Shown piece by piece: positions 17,601 to 26,681 of a DNA stretch of 64,000 nt; position 1 is the stretch's first letter, and the number at the start of each line of letters is the position of its first letter. Source of the DNA: JBBREP01 sp963716525 (lineage in GTDB: Bacteria; Actinomycetota; Acidimicrobiia; IMCC26256; PALSA-610); the NCBI GenBank assembly GCA_963716525.1, contig OY970315.1:3410001-3474000 (forward strand), given 5' to 3'. The notes under the pieces were generated by a model. The model did not search any database, was not told the origin of the DNA, and saw only the letters and a program-made list of their open reading frames with translations. The position numbers were made by a program, and so were the translations under genes.

Positions 17601-17624
17601 CACGACGTCGTGGCTTTTCTTTTT
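17601..17624 (+). terminator. Possible right-reading terminator (palindrome plus T-run)
   Basis: The palindrome CACGACGTCGTG (17601-17612) is followed by GCTTTTCTTTTT, the only long T-run I noticed in the window. In the + direction this resembles an intrinsic terminator, yet no + strand gene precedes it; in the direction of thyX the T-run comes first. It may close a small RNA from the preceding repeat region. Confidence 0.3.
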
Positions 17625-19228
17625 ATGCTTCTTGAAAATTGCGGCGCGCGTCGGCCGCGCGTTCCGCGGCGAGCCGCGCGAGCTCGTGCTCGGAATGATC
17701 GACGTGGCGCATCGCCGCGGCGATCGCATGATGTCCGGCGCGCTCCGCGATGAGGCGATGCATCGCCTGCGCGACGCGACGGTATGACGGGTGACCCTGC
17801 TGCGAGCTCCGCAGCTCGATGAGATGCATCGCCTCACGAGCGTTCATCTGCATCACGTAACGCATGCGGTACGCGAGCGCCACCGCATACGCGGCTTCTG
17901 CGGGGAACGTGCCTTTGATGACGTCGTAGAACGCGGCGGAACGCTGCATCGCGTCGTGGAACGTGTCGGCGAGACCGGCATCGACGACTGCGCTCGGCAC
18001 CTCGTAACCGTGCTGCGGGGTCAGCGACTGCCATTCGATCGTCAGCATGCGGTGACGCTGCAGATCGCGGAACGCTCCGTAGTCGCCGAGGATGTCGAAG
18101 CGGTACGACGTGCGTTCGAACGCGCGGCCTGGGCGATGGCGCCGGTTCTCGCGCGCGCCCACGTAGGCCTCCACGATCGCGACCCGATCGGCTGCGGACA
18201 GCCTGCGCACCCGTTCCAGCACCTGCCACTCGGGCAGGTTCGTGTGCGGGTAGCAGATCGCGGCGATCACCTTGTCCTCGCCCTCGCGGTCGAAGTCGAC
18301 CAGCTCGACCTCGGCGGCCGGCGCCGGCTCAGCATCGGCGAACAGCCGGGTGACGGTTGCCTCGGTGCCCGCGCGGGTGGCGGCCAGGTATTCCACCCAA
18401 CGGCCGCCGCGTTCGGGACGGTCGACTCGTGCGAGGAACGACGGGATCACCTTACGGAGCTCGTCGAGCACCATCTCGGCGTAGAGGCGCGCTTCGGGCA
18501 ACGGATGCGCGCGCATGCGCAGCACGAGCGCCTCGTAGGACTGACCGGTGCCGTAGACACCCACGTTCGACAACGTCGCGGCGGGCAACACGCCACGGAC
18601 CGCGTCGCATGCCTTCGCCTTGATCGTCTGCTTGTACACGAAGTCGCTGTCGCTGGGCTCCTTCGGGTACATGTCGCGCGCCCAGTCCATGAGGCGCGGC
18701 AGCATCGCCCGGTAGCGTTCGAACACGCCGTCCATCTCGATCACGTACCGTGCACCGATCGGCGAACCGAGCACGTCGGGCGGGCGGTAGTAACGGAACC
18801 GTCCGGAAAGCGTCGTGTCGTACGGGATGTAGCGCGTCGATTGCTCGAGGTACGACATCAGCCGGCCCCACTCGAGGATCTTCGTGAGCAGGTTCGACGA
18901 CTGCTCGCACGCGAGGTGCACGCCTCCGAGCTGCGCGACCGAGTCGTCGCCGTACTCGAGGAACACGCGGTCGTACAGCTGCTCGGCGCGCTGCAGCCCG
19001 ATCGACGCGTCGATGCTCAAGTCGCCGCTCACGTCGAGGTCGCCGACGAACTCGTCGAGGAACAGCCGGCGCAGGCTCTTGTCGCTGCGCGAATAGCGCG
19101 GCGAACAGCGCGCCCTTCACGACCTCGGGAAGGTTGACGAGCGCGAACACCGGGCGGTCGAGGTTCGTGAAATAGGGACGGAGGATCGCCTGCTCGTCCT
19201 CGGTGAACTGCTCGACCGCGTAGAACAT
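17623..19228 (-). CDS. thyX: Flavin-dependent thymidylate synthase, double ThyX-domain form, read with one frame change
   Basis: The product of about 535 residues contains two ThyX-like halves. The N-terminal half (from MFYAVEQFTEDEQ) has SSNLLTKILEWGRLMSYLEQ and STRYIPYD. The C-terminal half has YGAFRDLQRHRMLTIEWQ followed by SLTPQHGYEVP, the RHRxxS/T motif that binds FAD and dUMP. ThyX makes dTMP from dUMP with methylene-tetrahydrofolate and FAD. Typical ThyX is about 250 residues; duplicated versions near this size are known in actinobacteria. The first 43 residues are in another frame and join at about 19101-19105 with one extra base, restoring FARYSRSDKSLRRLF. Only the second half has a complete RHR motif, so the first half may be structural. 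Confidence 0.78.
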
Positions 19229-19285
19229 GGGCTTCGGAGCGTACCGGCGCGCCTTCGACCCGATGTGGATGTGGACGGTGGTGCC

Positions 19286-19315
19286 GGGCGGGGCCGGCGA
19301 CCGGCCGCCCCGCCC
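19286..19315. terminator. GC-rich hairpin between the lipid-kinase-like gene and thyX
   Basis: GGGCGGGGCCGG pairs with CCGGCCGCCCCGCCC around a 3-base loop with a 3-base bulge, just downstream of the stop at 19328 and upstream of the thyX start at 19228. There is no T-run; such hairpins are frequent at actinobacterial transcript ends. It could separate or attenuate transcription between the two genes. Confidence 0.45.
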
Positions 19316-19327
19316 TCGTGTCACGGC

Positions 19328-19954
19328 TCAGAGCAGCAGGCGATACGCGTCGGGCACGACGCTGATCGTGACACTCCGGACCGAACCCGAGCCGACGCCG
19401 TCGAGCTCGAGGGGCACGGGACGAGATGCCGCGAATGTGGCGGAGGCGGTGCGCTGTTGCTGGATGGAGGGGTGCGGGAGGTGGGTCGCGGTGGCGAGGC
19501 GGCGGCGGAGGGCGCGGCGCTCCGGTCTGGGCACACGGTAGCGATGGACCTCGGCCCGCCCGTCGGCGGGATGCCCTCTCGGCACGAGGTCGTGCCCGCC
19601 GTGGAACTGGCCGTTGGCCACCACGACACAGAGCACGGGTGCTTCGTCCTCCCCGAGCGCGAAGGTGCGGGTGCGCCAGGTGATGTGCTCCGGCGGCGTG
19701 CCGAGCACCACCATGTTCACCGCGAGCCGTCCGTCGTCGAGCGCCAGCGCGTCCATCGGGACGGCCCAGCCGCGCGGCTCGTCATCCGCCCGTAAGCCGA
19801 CGGCCCGCGCGACGTCGCTGGCCGCGTCGGGGAGGAAGCGGATGAGGGCGTGCGAACGGCCGGCCACGGCGAGCGCGAGGTCGTGGTCGCTCCCGGCCAG
19901 CACGATGTCGGGCGGTGTGTCACACGACGCGCCCCACGCTTGGCCGGGTCTCAC
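19328..19954 (-). CDS. Diacylglycerol/lipid-kinase C-terminal-domain-like protein lacking the kinase head
   Basis: The 208-residue product ends with a stretch typical of the C-terminal beta-domain of YegS/DgkB lipid kinases: VCVVVANGQFHGGHDLVPRG, then EVHRYRVPRP, RRLATATHLPHPSI and finally VTISVVPDAYRLLL. The N-terminal catalytic domain is reduced: there is no GGDGT nucleotide motif, only DIVLAGSDHDLALAVAG at the matching place. It may bind a lipid or act as a regulator rather than a kinase. GTG 19954 overlaps the helY stop as GTGA, which fixes the start and shows coupling to helY. Confidence 0.6.
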   Translation of the reverse strand: MRPGQAWGASCDTPPDIVLAGSDHDLALAVAGRSHALIRFLPDAASDVARAVGLRADDEPRGWAVPMDALALDDGRLAVNMVVLGTPPEHITWRTRTFALGEDEAPVLCVVVANGQFHGGHDLVPRGHPADGRAEVHRYRVPRPERRALRRRLATATHLPHPSIQQQRTASATFAASRPVPLELDGVGSGSVRSVTISVVPDAYRLLL

Positions 19955-22577
19955 TCGGGTGGGGCCACTTGGCTCGACGCCAGCACGACCCCGCGGATGC
20001 AGCCGTCGGCGGCGCGGTGCGCGGCGCTGCGGGTCGCCTCGTGCGGCGCCGCCGCGGCGACCTGCCGCAGCAGGTCGACCACCTGCTTCACGTTCCGCAC
20101 GAAGTCGCCGCCGGTCATGTCGTCCTCGTCGAGCAGGTCGGCGAGATCGCCGCCGAGCACCCAGCCGTGGATCGCGGCGGCGAAGCCCGGGTCGGGTTGG
20201 CGGGTCTCGGGTAGCCGGCTGTCGCGCTCCGCAAGCACGAGCTCACGCCAGATCCCTTCCACGGCCCGACAGCGCGCCGCTACGAGCTGGTCGGGCCACC
20301 GGCGCGGCGCGGCCGGCACGTCACCGTCACCGCCGCGCCGCTCGTAGGCCACGCACGACACGACCGCGGCCAGCGCCGCGTGGTCGAGGCCGTCGAGCAG
20401 GCCGCGCCGCATGGCCTCGGTGATCACGAGGTCGCCCTCGGTGTACATCCGGGCGAGCATCGTGCCCGCGTCGGTGAGTGACCAGCCGTCGACGTAGCGC
20501 CAGGCCTCGAGCAGCTCCAGCACCCGGTCGAAGGTGCGCGCCAGGCTGTCGCCCCGGCCGACGATGCGGCGGGTGAGGCGGGCGACCTCGCGCTCCAGCC
20601 GCTCGATGCCGGCCGCGGCACGCAGCCGGTGCGTGAGCGCGGGGTCCGACGCGATCGGATGCTCCTGCACGCGCGCCTCGAGCTGGGCCAGTGGGTGCTC
20701 GAACGCCGGGTCGCCGGCCTCGGGGAGCTCGGGGCCGATCGCTTGCAAGCGGGTGGCTACCTCGGCGAGGAAGCGGGGATTCTTCGGCTGGAACGGTCGG
20801 GGCAGCTCCACCGTGCCGAGCCGGGTCGGCGCACCGTGGAGGTCGTCGGCGCCGAGGCGCACCACCTTGCGGTGCGAGGTGACGGCGAGCACCTTGGCCG
20901 CGGCCGCGCGTCCCGGTCCTGGCGCAGCACCACGACCGGCCCCGCCCAGGGCACGCGCACCACGTCGCCGGGCCGCAGGTGCTCCATCCGTGCGATCCGG
21001 CTGCTGGCCGCGGCGCGCCGCTGGGTGTCGAGCTCGGCCTGCAGCGAGCGGTACTCGTCGACGTCGCCGGGCGCCTCGGCCACGAAGGCCCGCTGGCGCT
21101 CGAGCTGCTCCTCGGCTCGTTCGAGCTGACGCTCGAGCGACACGACGTCGCGGTCGGCGTGGAACTGCGCGAACGACAGGTTGAGCAGGTGGCGCGCCGA
21201 CTCGGGTGTGCACCGCCGCACGAGGTTGACCGCCATGTTGTAGGTGGGTCGGAAGCTCGACCGCAGCGCGAATGTCCGCTTCGACGCCAGGCTCGCGACC
21301 TGCTCGAAGGGCACGAACGGGTTCCAGCAGACGATGGCGTAGCCGATGTCGTCGATGCCCCGCCGTCCCGCCCGCCCGGCCAACTGGGTGTACTCCCCCG
21401 GCGTGAGCGGCTCGTGGCGCTCCCCGGTGAACTTCGACAGCTTCTCGATCACCACCGACCGGGCCGGCATGTTGATGCCGAGCGAGAGCGTCTCGGTGGC
21501 GAACACCACCCGCACGAGGCCCTCGCCGAAGGCGTCTTCGACCGCCTCCTTCATCGGTGGCACCAGCCCGGCGTGGTGCGCGGCGATGCCGGCCTCGAAG
21601 CCGGCCAGCCACTCGTCGTAGCCGAGCACGTCGAGGTCGCTGTCCGACAGGGCCTGCACGTGCCGTTCGGCGATACGGCGCAGCTCTCGGCGCGCCGCGG
21701 TGTCGGTGAGCCGGAGTCCCTCCCGCAGGCACTGCACGACGGCGTCGTCGCACGCGGCGCGGCTGAAGATGAAGTAGATCGCGGGCAGCAGGTCCTCGTC
21801 GTCGAGCCGGTCGACCAGCTCGGCGCGCCGCGGGCTGTAGAGCGCGGGCCGGCGCCGGCCGCGCGCCCGGCGGACCGCGGGGAAGCGCCGGTCGAGACGG
21901 GCCGCCTCCGGGTTCGGCCGCGGCACACCGCCGTCGTCGCCCACGAACGTCGGCAGGAGGTGCAGGTGCTCGGCGCTGCGGTCACCGACGGCGTACAGGT
22001 GGCGCAGCTCCACCGGGCGGCGCTCCTCGATCACCGCCTCGGTGGCCCCGCGCACGGTGCGCAGCCACTCGGCGAACTCCTCGGCGTTGGAGACCGTCGC
22101 CGACAGGCACACGAGATCGACCTCGGGCCGCAGATGGATGATCACCTCCTCCCACACCGCGCCCCGGTACGGGTTCTGGAGGTAGTGCACCTCGTCGAGC
22201 ACCACGTAGCGCAGCCCGACGAGAGCCGGGCTCGCGGCGTAGATCATGTTGCGCAACACCTCGGTGGTCATCACGACCACCGGCGCGTCGGCGTGGATGC
22301 TGTTGTCCCCCGTGAGCAGCCCCACCCGCTCGTCGCCGAACCGGCGCGCGAGGTCGCGGTACTTCTGGTTCGACAGCGCCTTCAGCGGTGTCGTGTAGAA
22401 CGTCTTGGCGCCCTGCGCGAGCGCCACCGAGATCGCGTACTCGGCGATGATCGTCTTGCCCGACCCGGTGGGGGCGGCCACGAGCACGGAGCTGCCCGCG
22501 TCGATCGCGGCGATGGCGTGGCGCTGGAAGTCGTCGAGCTCGAAGTCGAGCTGCTGGGCGAAGCTGTCGGGGGTCAT
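19951..22577 (-). CDS. helY: HelY/Ski2-like superfamily II RNA helicase, read with one frame change
   Basis: About 875 residues. Motif I is APTGSGKTII near residue 35, Ia YTTPLKALSNQKY, II VVLDEVHYLQNP, III CLSATVSNA, then HHAGLVPP, FATETLSLGINMP and motif VI YTQLAGRAGRRGID, all as in Ski2/Mtr4 and mycobacterial HelY. The C-terminal part, with an RNA-binding beta-barrel region and a helical DSHCT-like end (GDLADLLDEDDMTGGDFVRN), lies in another frame from about 20909, where one base is missing in a GCGGCC run. It unwinds structured RNA in turnover. ATG 22577 overlaps the preceding membrane-protein stop as ATGA. Its position beside tatA-tatC and pafA is the standard actinobacterial arrangement. 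Confidence 0.87.
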
Positions 22578-23086
22578 CCGCCCGTGGTGGTCGGCGCCGG
22601 GCTGGTCGTCCCCGGGCTGGTCGTCGATGCGCCGGGTGCCGTGGTGGTGGCGCCGGGTGCCGTCGTCGTGAGCGGTGGCACCGTGGGCGGCACTGTCGGC
22701 ACGGTCGGCACGGTGTAGTCGTGCACCAGGCTGTCGTGCCACACACCCATCACCACGGCGGCCACGACCACCACGCCGCCGATCCCCAGCAGCAGCGCTT
22801 GCTTCGGTTTGCGCACCTTGCTGTCGCGCTGCAGGACCAACCAGGCGATGATCCCGATCGCCGCTGCTGTCGCGAGCAGCCAGAGCGCGACCTTCGGCTG
22901 GCGGTGCAAGATACCGCCCTTGCCCGCCGTGAGGTTGCCGGTACCACCCGGCCGCATCGCCCAGATCAGGATCGCCGAGGCCGCGAGCACCGCGGCCGAG
23001 CCGGCCGCGGCGATCACGATGTCGCGCCGGCTGTGCGTGACCGGGGCGCGCTGGTTGCGCAGGCGGCGGCTGCGGGGAGCGGCCAT
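22574..23086 (-). CDS. Small integral membrane protein, three helices and Thr/Pro tail
   Basis: A 170-residue protein from ATG 23086 (MAAPRSRRLRNQRAPV). Three membrane segments follow at about residues 22-43, 62-82 and 94-113 (DIVIAAAGSAAVLAASAIL; VALWLLATAAAIGIIAWLVL; LLLGIGGVVVVAAVVMGVW). The last 45 residues are Pro/Thr/Ser-rich low complexity. I know no family. Coupled by ATGA to helY and located just downstream of tatC. Confidence 0.65.
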   Translation of the reverse strand: MAAPRSRRLRNQRAPVTHSRRDIVIAAAGSAAVLAASAILIWAMRPGGTGNLTAGKGGILHRQPKVALWLLATAAAIGIIAWLVLQRDSKVRKPKQALLLGIGGVVVVAAVVMGVWHDSLVHDYTVPTVPTVPPTVPPLTTTAPGATTTAPGASTTSPGTTSPAPTTTGG

Positions 23087-23153
23087 CAGCGGGCCCCCAC
23101 GTGCAGCCCGGCCTGCAGCGGGCATGTCCGCTCCGGGGCGGCTTCACGTTCGC

Positions 23154-23927
23154 TCATCGCTTGAGGATCCTTCCGATGATGATCGACGCCTCGTAGAACA
23201 ACCACATCGGGACGGCCATCAGGAACAGAGAATAGGGATCCTGGCTCGGCGTGATGACCGCCGCGAAGATCGTGATGCCGACGATGGCGTGGCGGCGGTA
23301 GTGCCGCAACCACTCCGTCTTCAGCACGTGGACGAGGAGCAGGAACACGAGCAGCACGGGGAACTCGAACGAAAGCCCGAACGCGAGGAACATCAGGCCC
23401 ACGAGCGTCACGTAGGAGTTCGCGGTCGAGTGCACGTCGAGCGAGTTGCCGCCGATGCCGATCAGGAAGCCGAGGGCCCGCGGGAGGGTGAACCAGGCCA
23501 CGACCGCGCCGAGCACGAACAGCACGAGCGTGCTGAACAGGAACGGCAGCGCGTACTTGCGCTCCTTCTCGGTCAGTCCCGGCGTCACAAAGCGCCAGAT
23601 CTCCCAGAGCACCACCGGCGACGCCACGAGGATGCCGAAGTACGACGCGATCTTGAGGCGCACGAGGAACGGCTGGAGATAGTCGGTGGTGATCAGCTTC
23701 GAGCAGCTGATGCCCTTCGGCCCGCCGCCGCACGTGCGGTTGCTCGTCGCGTGCTGCAGTGGCTTCTGCAGCCAGTGGATGATCTGCGGGTAGAGGATGA
23801 AGCCGACCACACCCGCGACGGCGACCGCGACCGCGCAGATGATGATCCGGTTGCGGAGCTCCCCGAGGTGCTCCATCAACGTCATCCGCGCCTCGTCGCG
23901 TGATTTCGAGCGAACGCGGATGGCCAT
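23154..23927 (-). CDS. tatC: Sec-independent protein translocase TatC
   Basis: 257 residues with six hydrophobic helices. The conserved N-terminal EHLGELRNRI (with the signal-peptide-binding Glu) comes first, then FVTPGLTEKERKY and the late FAAVITPSQDPYSLFLMAVP characteristic of TatC. TatC binds twin-arginine signal peptides and, with TatA, exports folded proteins. A 37-bp gap separates it from tatA upstream; it probably shares that transcript. Confidence 0.95.
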   Translation of the reverse strand: MAIRVRSKSRDEARMTLMEHLGELRNRIIICAVAVAVAGVVGFILYPQIIHWLQKPLQHATSNRTCGGGPKGISCSKLITTDYLQPFLVRLKIASYFGILVASPVVLWEIWRFVTPGLTEKERKYALPFLFSTLVLFVLGAVVAWFTLPRALGFLIGIGGNSLDVHSTANSYVTLVGLMFLAFGLSFEFPVLLVFLLLVHVLKTEWLRHYRRHAIVGITIFAAVITPSQDPYSLFLMAVPMWLFYEASIIIGRILKR

Positions 23928-23963
23928 GTCGACGTCGGGTCTCGGGCTCGGCGCGCCGCTGCG

Positions 23964-24260
23964 CTAGTCGAAGCTTCCCGTGGACGGTGGATCGGGGTGC
24001 GGCAGTGCGGCGGGCTCGCCCCGCTCGGCGCCGGGTGCGATCTGCGGCGCCTCGCCGTAGGACGGGACGTTCTGCGCCTCGCCATCGTGGTCGTCGTCCC
24101 GGAGTGCGCCGTGGATCTCGTCGCGCACCGAGTCCTGCATCTTGCGCAGCTCCCGCATGGCCTTGCCGATCTGGCGAGCGATCTCGGGCATGCGCTGTGG
24201 ACCGAACACGAGGAGCGCAACCAGCAGGACCACGAGGATCTCGCCGCCGCCGATGCTCAT
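23964..24260 (-). CDS. tatA: Sec-independent protein translocase TatA/TatB subunit
   Basis: 98 residues: a short N-terminus, one membrane helix (GEILVVLLVALLVFGPQRMPE, with the FGP hinge), an amphipathic helix (IARQIGKAMRELRKMQD) and an acidic, Pro-rich tail. This is the standard TatA/B plan. FGPQRMPE and the long tail lean slightly to TatB, but only one such gene is present here. I chose ATG 24260 because AAGGA lies about ten bases upstream; GTG 24269 would leave almost no spacing. Confidence 0.9.
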   Translation of the reverse strand: MSIGGGEILVVLLVALLVFGPQRMPEIARQIGKAMRELRKMQDSVRDEIHGALRDDDHDGEAQNVPSYGEAPQIAPGAERGEPAALPHPDPPSTGSFD

Positions 24261-24399
24261 GTCGGCCACGTCCTTTCGGCACTACGCAGGGGCACCGATC
24301 GCAACGGTCCGAGTCCGACTCCGAGCCCGACCCCGAGTTCGACCCGGTGTCCGACCCGGTGGCCGCACGGTGCGACCGGACCGGCGATCGACGCCGATG

Positions 24400-24594
24400 C
24401 TACCGCTGCTGTGGCAGGCGCATCGCTGCGGCCCGCTGCGCGTCGTCACGCGCCAGCACGAGGGCCGGGCGCAGGTCGCGGCGAGTGGCCGCGATCGTCG
24501 TGATCGCCACCTGCGCCGCTTCCCGGGCGCGCCGCGCGGTCGCACACAGCACGAACAGTGCGAGAGCGCTGACGGTGAGGGAGGCGGCGACCAT
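24400..24594 (-). CDS. Possible small single-helix membrane protein
   Basis: A 64-residue frame starting at ATG 24594 with a membrane helix at once (VAASLTVSALALFVLCA) and a basic helical tail (RRAREAAQVAITTIAATRRD). It lies in the same direction between the zinc-ribbon gene and tatA and has high GC3. No homologue is recognised, so this is a tentative call. Confidence 0.45.
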   Translation of the reverse strand: MVAASLTVSALALFVLCATARRAREAAQVAITTIAATRRDLRPALVLARDDAQRAAAMRLPQQR

Positions 24595-24614
24595 GAGAGA
24601 AGGCTAACCCCGGC

Positions 24615-24965
24615 TCAGGCGGCGTCGGTGTTGATGGACCGCTGCACCTGCTCCTCCAAGGCGCCGAACCACGAGTCCGACTGGAGGTACAGGTGGAAGT
24701 CGAGCAGGTCGTCGGGCTGCAGCGCCGGGCCGCCGTGCGCCTCGTGGAGCTCCGCGGGCAGCCGCCACACCTGCATGCGCACGCCCGAGCCGACCAGCAG
24801 GTCGACGATGCGGCGGCTCGCCTCCTTGGCGACCGGCGCTGCGCAGTCGGGGCAGCGGAAGCAGTACGAGCCGCTCTCGTCGTCGGAGCAGACGCGCACG
24901 GTCAGATCGGCGGCACGCAGCTGGACGTCGCCGCAGCTCGGACAGTTGGCCCTGATCGTCGTCAC
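24615..24965 (-). CDS. Small zinc-ribbon protein
   Basis: A 116-residue product from GTG 24965, with GGAG nine bases upstream. Two Cys pairs near the start, CPSCGD at about residue 8 and CFRCPDC at about residue 35, should bind zinc. A helical region (VAKEASRRIVDLLVGSGVRM) and an acidic C-terminus (LQPDDLLDFHLYLQSD) follow. The function is unknown; DNA or RNA binding is the usual role of such modules. Confidence 0.65.
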   Translation of the reverse strand: MTTIRANCPSCGDVQLRAADLTVRVCSDDESGSYCFRCPDCAAPVAKEASRRIVDLLVGSGVRMQVWRLPAELHEAHGGPALQPDDLLDFHLYLQSDSWFGALEEQVQRSINTDAA

Positions 24966-25148
24966 GGTGCTCGCTCCGTCTGGTGTGGCCCCGCACCGCC
25001 CATTGCGGTGATGCCAGTACCTCTCGGCAGTGCTCCATGGCCCCTTGAGGGCTGCGTGCGCCCGATTCGGCGTTGACCGCCCGTTGTGACAAAGGGGACG
25101 AGCCGGGCCGGGTCGAAGGGCCCGGTGCCGACTGGGCAGAATGGCAAG

Positions 25149-25860
25149 GTGACCGGTTCGGCGACCCCGATCACCTTCGCTCACCGTGGCGCGCGCGTGG
25201 AGTGCCCGGAGAACACGATGGCGGCGTTCCGGCGCGGCCTGGAGCTCGGCGCTGTCCGGGCTCGAGACCGACGCCTGGCTCACCGCCGACGGCGAGGTGG
25301 TGCTCGTGCACGACGACACCGTCGGCCGCGGCCTGCGCCGGCTCAAGGTGCGGGCGTCGAGCGCCGCCGAGCTGGCCCGCTACGACGTGCCGACGCTCGC
25401 CGAGCTCTACGCAACGCTCGGCACCGCCTTCGAGCTGTCGATCGACGCGAAGCATCCGGAGGTGATCGAACCGATGCTGGCCGTTGCCGCGCGGCACGAC
25501 GCCGCGCCGCGGTTGTGGGTGTGCTCACCCGATGCCGAGCTGCTCTTCGAGTGGCAGGGGCGCACCGACGCGAAGCTGGTGCACTCGACGCGCAAGGATC
25601 GCATCGCGCAGCTCGAACGGCACGCACGCGACCTCCAGGTGCACGGCGTCGCGGCGATGAACCTGCACCGCACGGAGTGGAAGGCCGGTCTGGTCTCCCT
25701 GTTCCACCGCTTCGACGTGCTCACGTTCGGCTGGGATGCCCAAGAGCCGCGCCACCTGCACGCGCTCTTCGCCATGGGCATCGACGCGGTTTACTGCGAC
25801 CGCCCCGAACGCATGGTTGCGGTCCTGGCCGAGCGGCGCGCCCGGCCTACAGGAGCTTGA
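25149..25860 (+). CDS. Glycerophosphodiester phosphodiesterase, read with one frame change
   Basis: The N-terminal part (ITFAHRGARVECPENTMAAF) carries the catalytic HRG and the Glu-Asn pair of GDPD enzymes. The rest (LETDAWLTADGEVVLVHDDT, ELSIDAKHP, then FDVLTFGWDAQEP and IDAVYCDRPERM) has the metal-binding E-x-D and HDD motifs. The parts join at about 25255, where one extra base interrupts GLELGA-SGLETD. The enzyme hydrolyses glycerophosphodiesters to glycerol-3-phosphate and alcohols. GTG 25149 is my start; GTG 25086 is open in frame too. The stop overlaps the convergent lepB gene by 14 bases. Confidence 0.8.
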
Positions 25861-26680
25861 TTCTCGTGAGGGGCCAAATGCGGATGAAGGCGCGGCCGAT
25901 GATGCTGCTCTTCTTGATCGGTCCGAAGGCGCGCGAGTCCTCCGAGGCGCAGCGGTTGTCGCCCATCACGAAGTACTCGTTCGCGGGCACGTGGATGACT
26001 TGCAGCGCGTGGCCGGCCACGGCACTCTGCGTGCCCGCCGGGCAGTCGGGTGTGGTCTTCACGTAGGGCTCGTCGAGCTCCTGGCCCGCGGTCTGGCCCG
26101 GCTTGATGATGTACACGTGGCTGTCGCGTGCCTCGACGGTCTCGCCGGGCAGACCGATCACCCGCTTCACGAGGTCCTTGATGGTCTCGCTCGTCTCGCC
26201 GGGCGGTGCCTTGAACACCACGATGTCGCCGCGGTGGACGGCATGCAGCTTGTACGACGCCTTGTTCACGAGGATGCGGTCGTTCACCTCGAGCGTCGGC
26301 GCCATCGACGCCGACGGGATGTAGAAGGCCTGGAACAGCGTGCCGCGGATGACGAGCGCGAGCACCACCGCGCCGGCCACCAGCGCGAGCCATTCGACGG
26401 CCTGGCGGCTGGCGTTCTTGCGGCGCCGCCGACCGGCCGCGCCGCCTTCCGGAAGGATCTCGCCGTTCGACGGTGGGCCGCCGGGGGGCGGGTCGCCGGG
26501 GGGTGGGCCGCCGGGTTCGGCCACCGACACCGCCCCGTCGGTGCTGTCGGCCCGATCGTGGCTGGACCGGGGCATGTCGGCGGCGTTCATGGTGTCGTCG
26601 TCCCTCGGCGAGTCGGCCGGTAGGTCGTCGTCCGGACGCTCGTCCGGGCTCTCGTCATCCGGCATGTCGTGCGCGTGCAC
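25847..26680 (-). CDS. lepB: Signal peptidase I
   Basis: About 277 residues. The cytoplasmic N-terminus (first 75 residues) is unusually long, acidic and then Pro/Gly-rich. A membrane helix (WLALVAGAVVLALVI) leads to the catalytic Ser in YIPSASMAPTL and Lys in KRVIGLPGETVE, then the conserved MGDNRCASEDSRAFGPI. It removes signal peptides outside the membrane. I chose GTG 26680 because it starts one base after the corrected pafBC stop (26682-26684) and AAAGGGG lies just upstream; GTG 26698 is an alternative. The order pafA-pafBC-lepB suggests cotranscription. Confidence 0.9.
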   Translation of the reverse strand: MHAHDMPDDESPDERPDDDLPADSPRDDDTMNAADMPRSSHDRADSTDGAVSVAEPGGPPPGDPPPGGPPSNGEILPEGGAAGRRRRKNASRQAVEWLALVAGAVVLALVIRGTLFQAFYIPSASMAPTLEVNDRILVNKASYKLHAVHRGDIVVFKAPPGETSETIKDLVKRVIGLPGETVEARDSHVYIIKPGQTAGQELDEPYVKTTPDCPAGTQSAVAGHALQVIHVPANEYFVMGDNRCASEDSRAFGPIKKSSIIGRAFIRIWPLTRIKLL

Positions 26681-26681
26681 C

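Larger units (their letters stand above)
17088..17622. other. 535-bp gene-free region rich in repeats
   Basis: Between the DUF4193 gene and the thyX stop I see no convincing gene on either strand. The stretch holds a 12-bp tandem array (17275-17346), a long-range 11-bp inverted repeat (17356-17366 with 17434-17444) and, at its right end, a 12-bp palindrome followed by a T-rich run. The frames that cross it are Arg-rich and lack protein features. A right-reading non-coding RNA or the relic of an inserted element are both possible. Confidence 0.6.

Noticed and set aside
24282..24545. Minus-strand frame of 87 codons upstream of tatA
   Set aside because: It is Arg/Ser-rich without features and overlaps the better 64-residue membrane-helix frame at 24400-24594.
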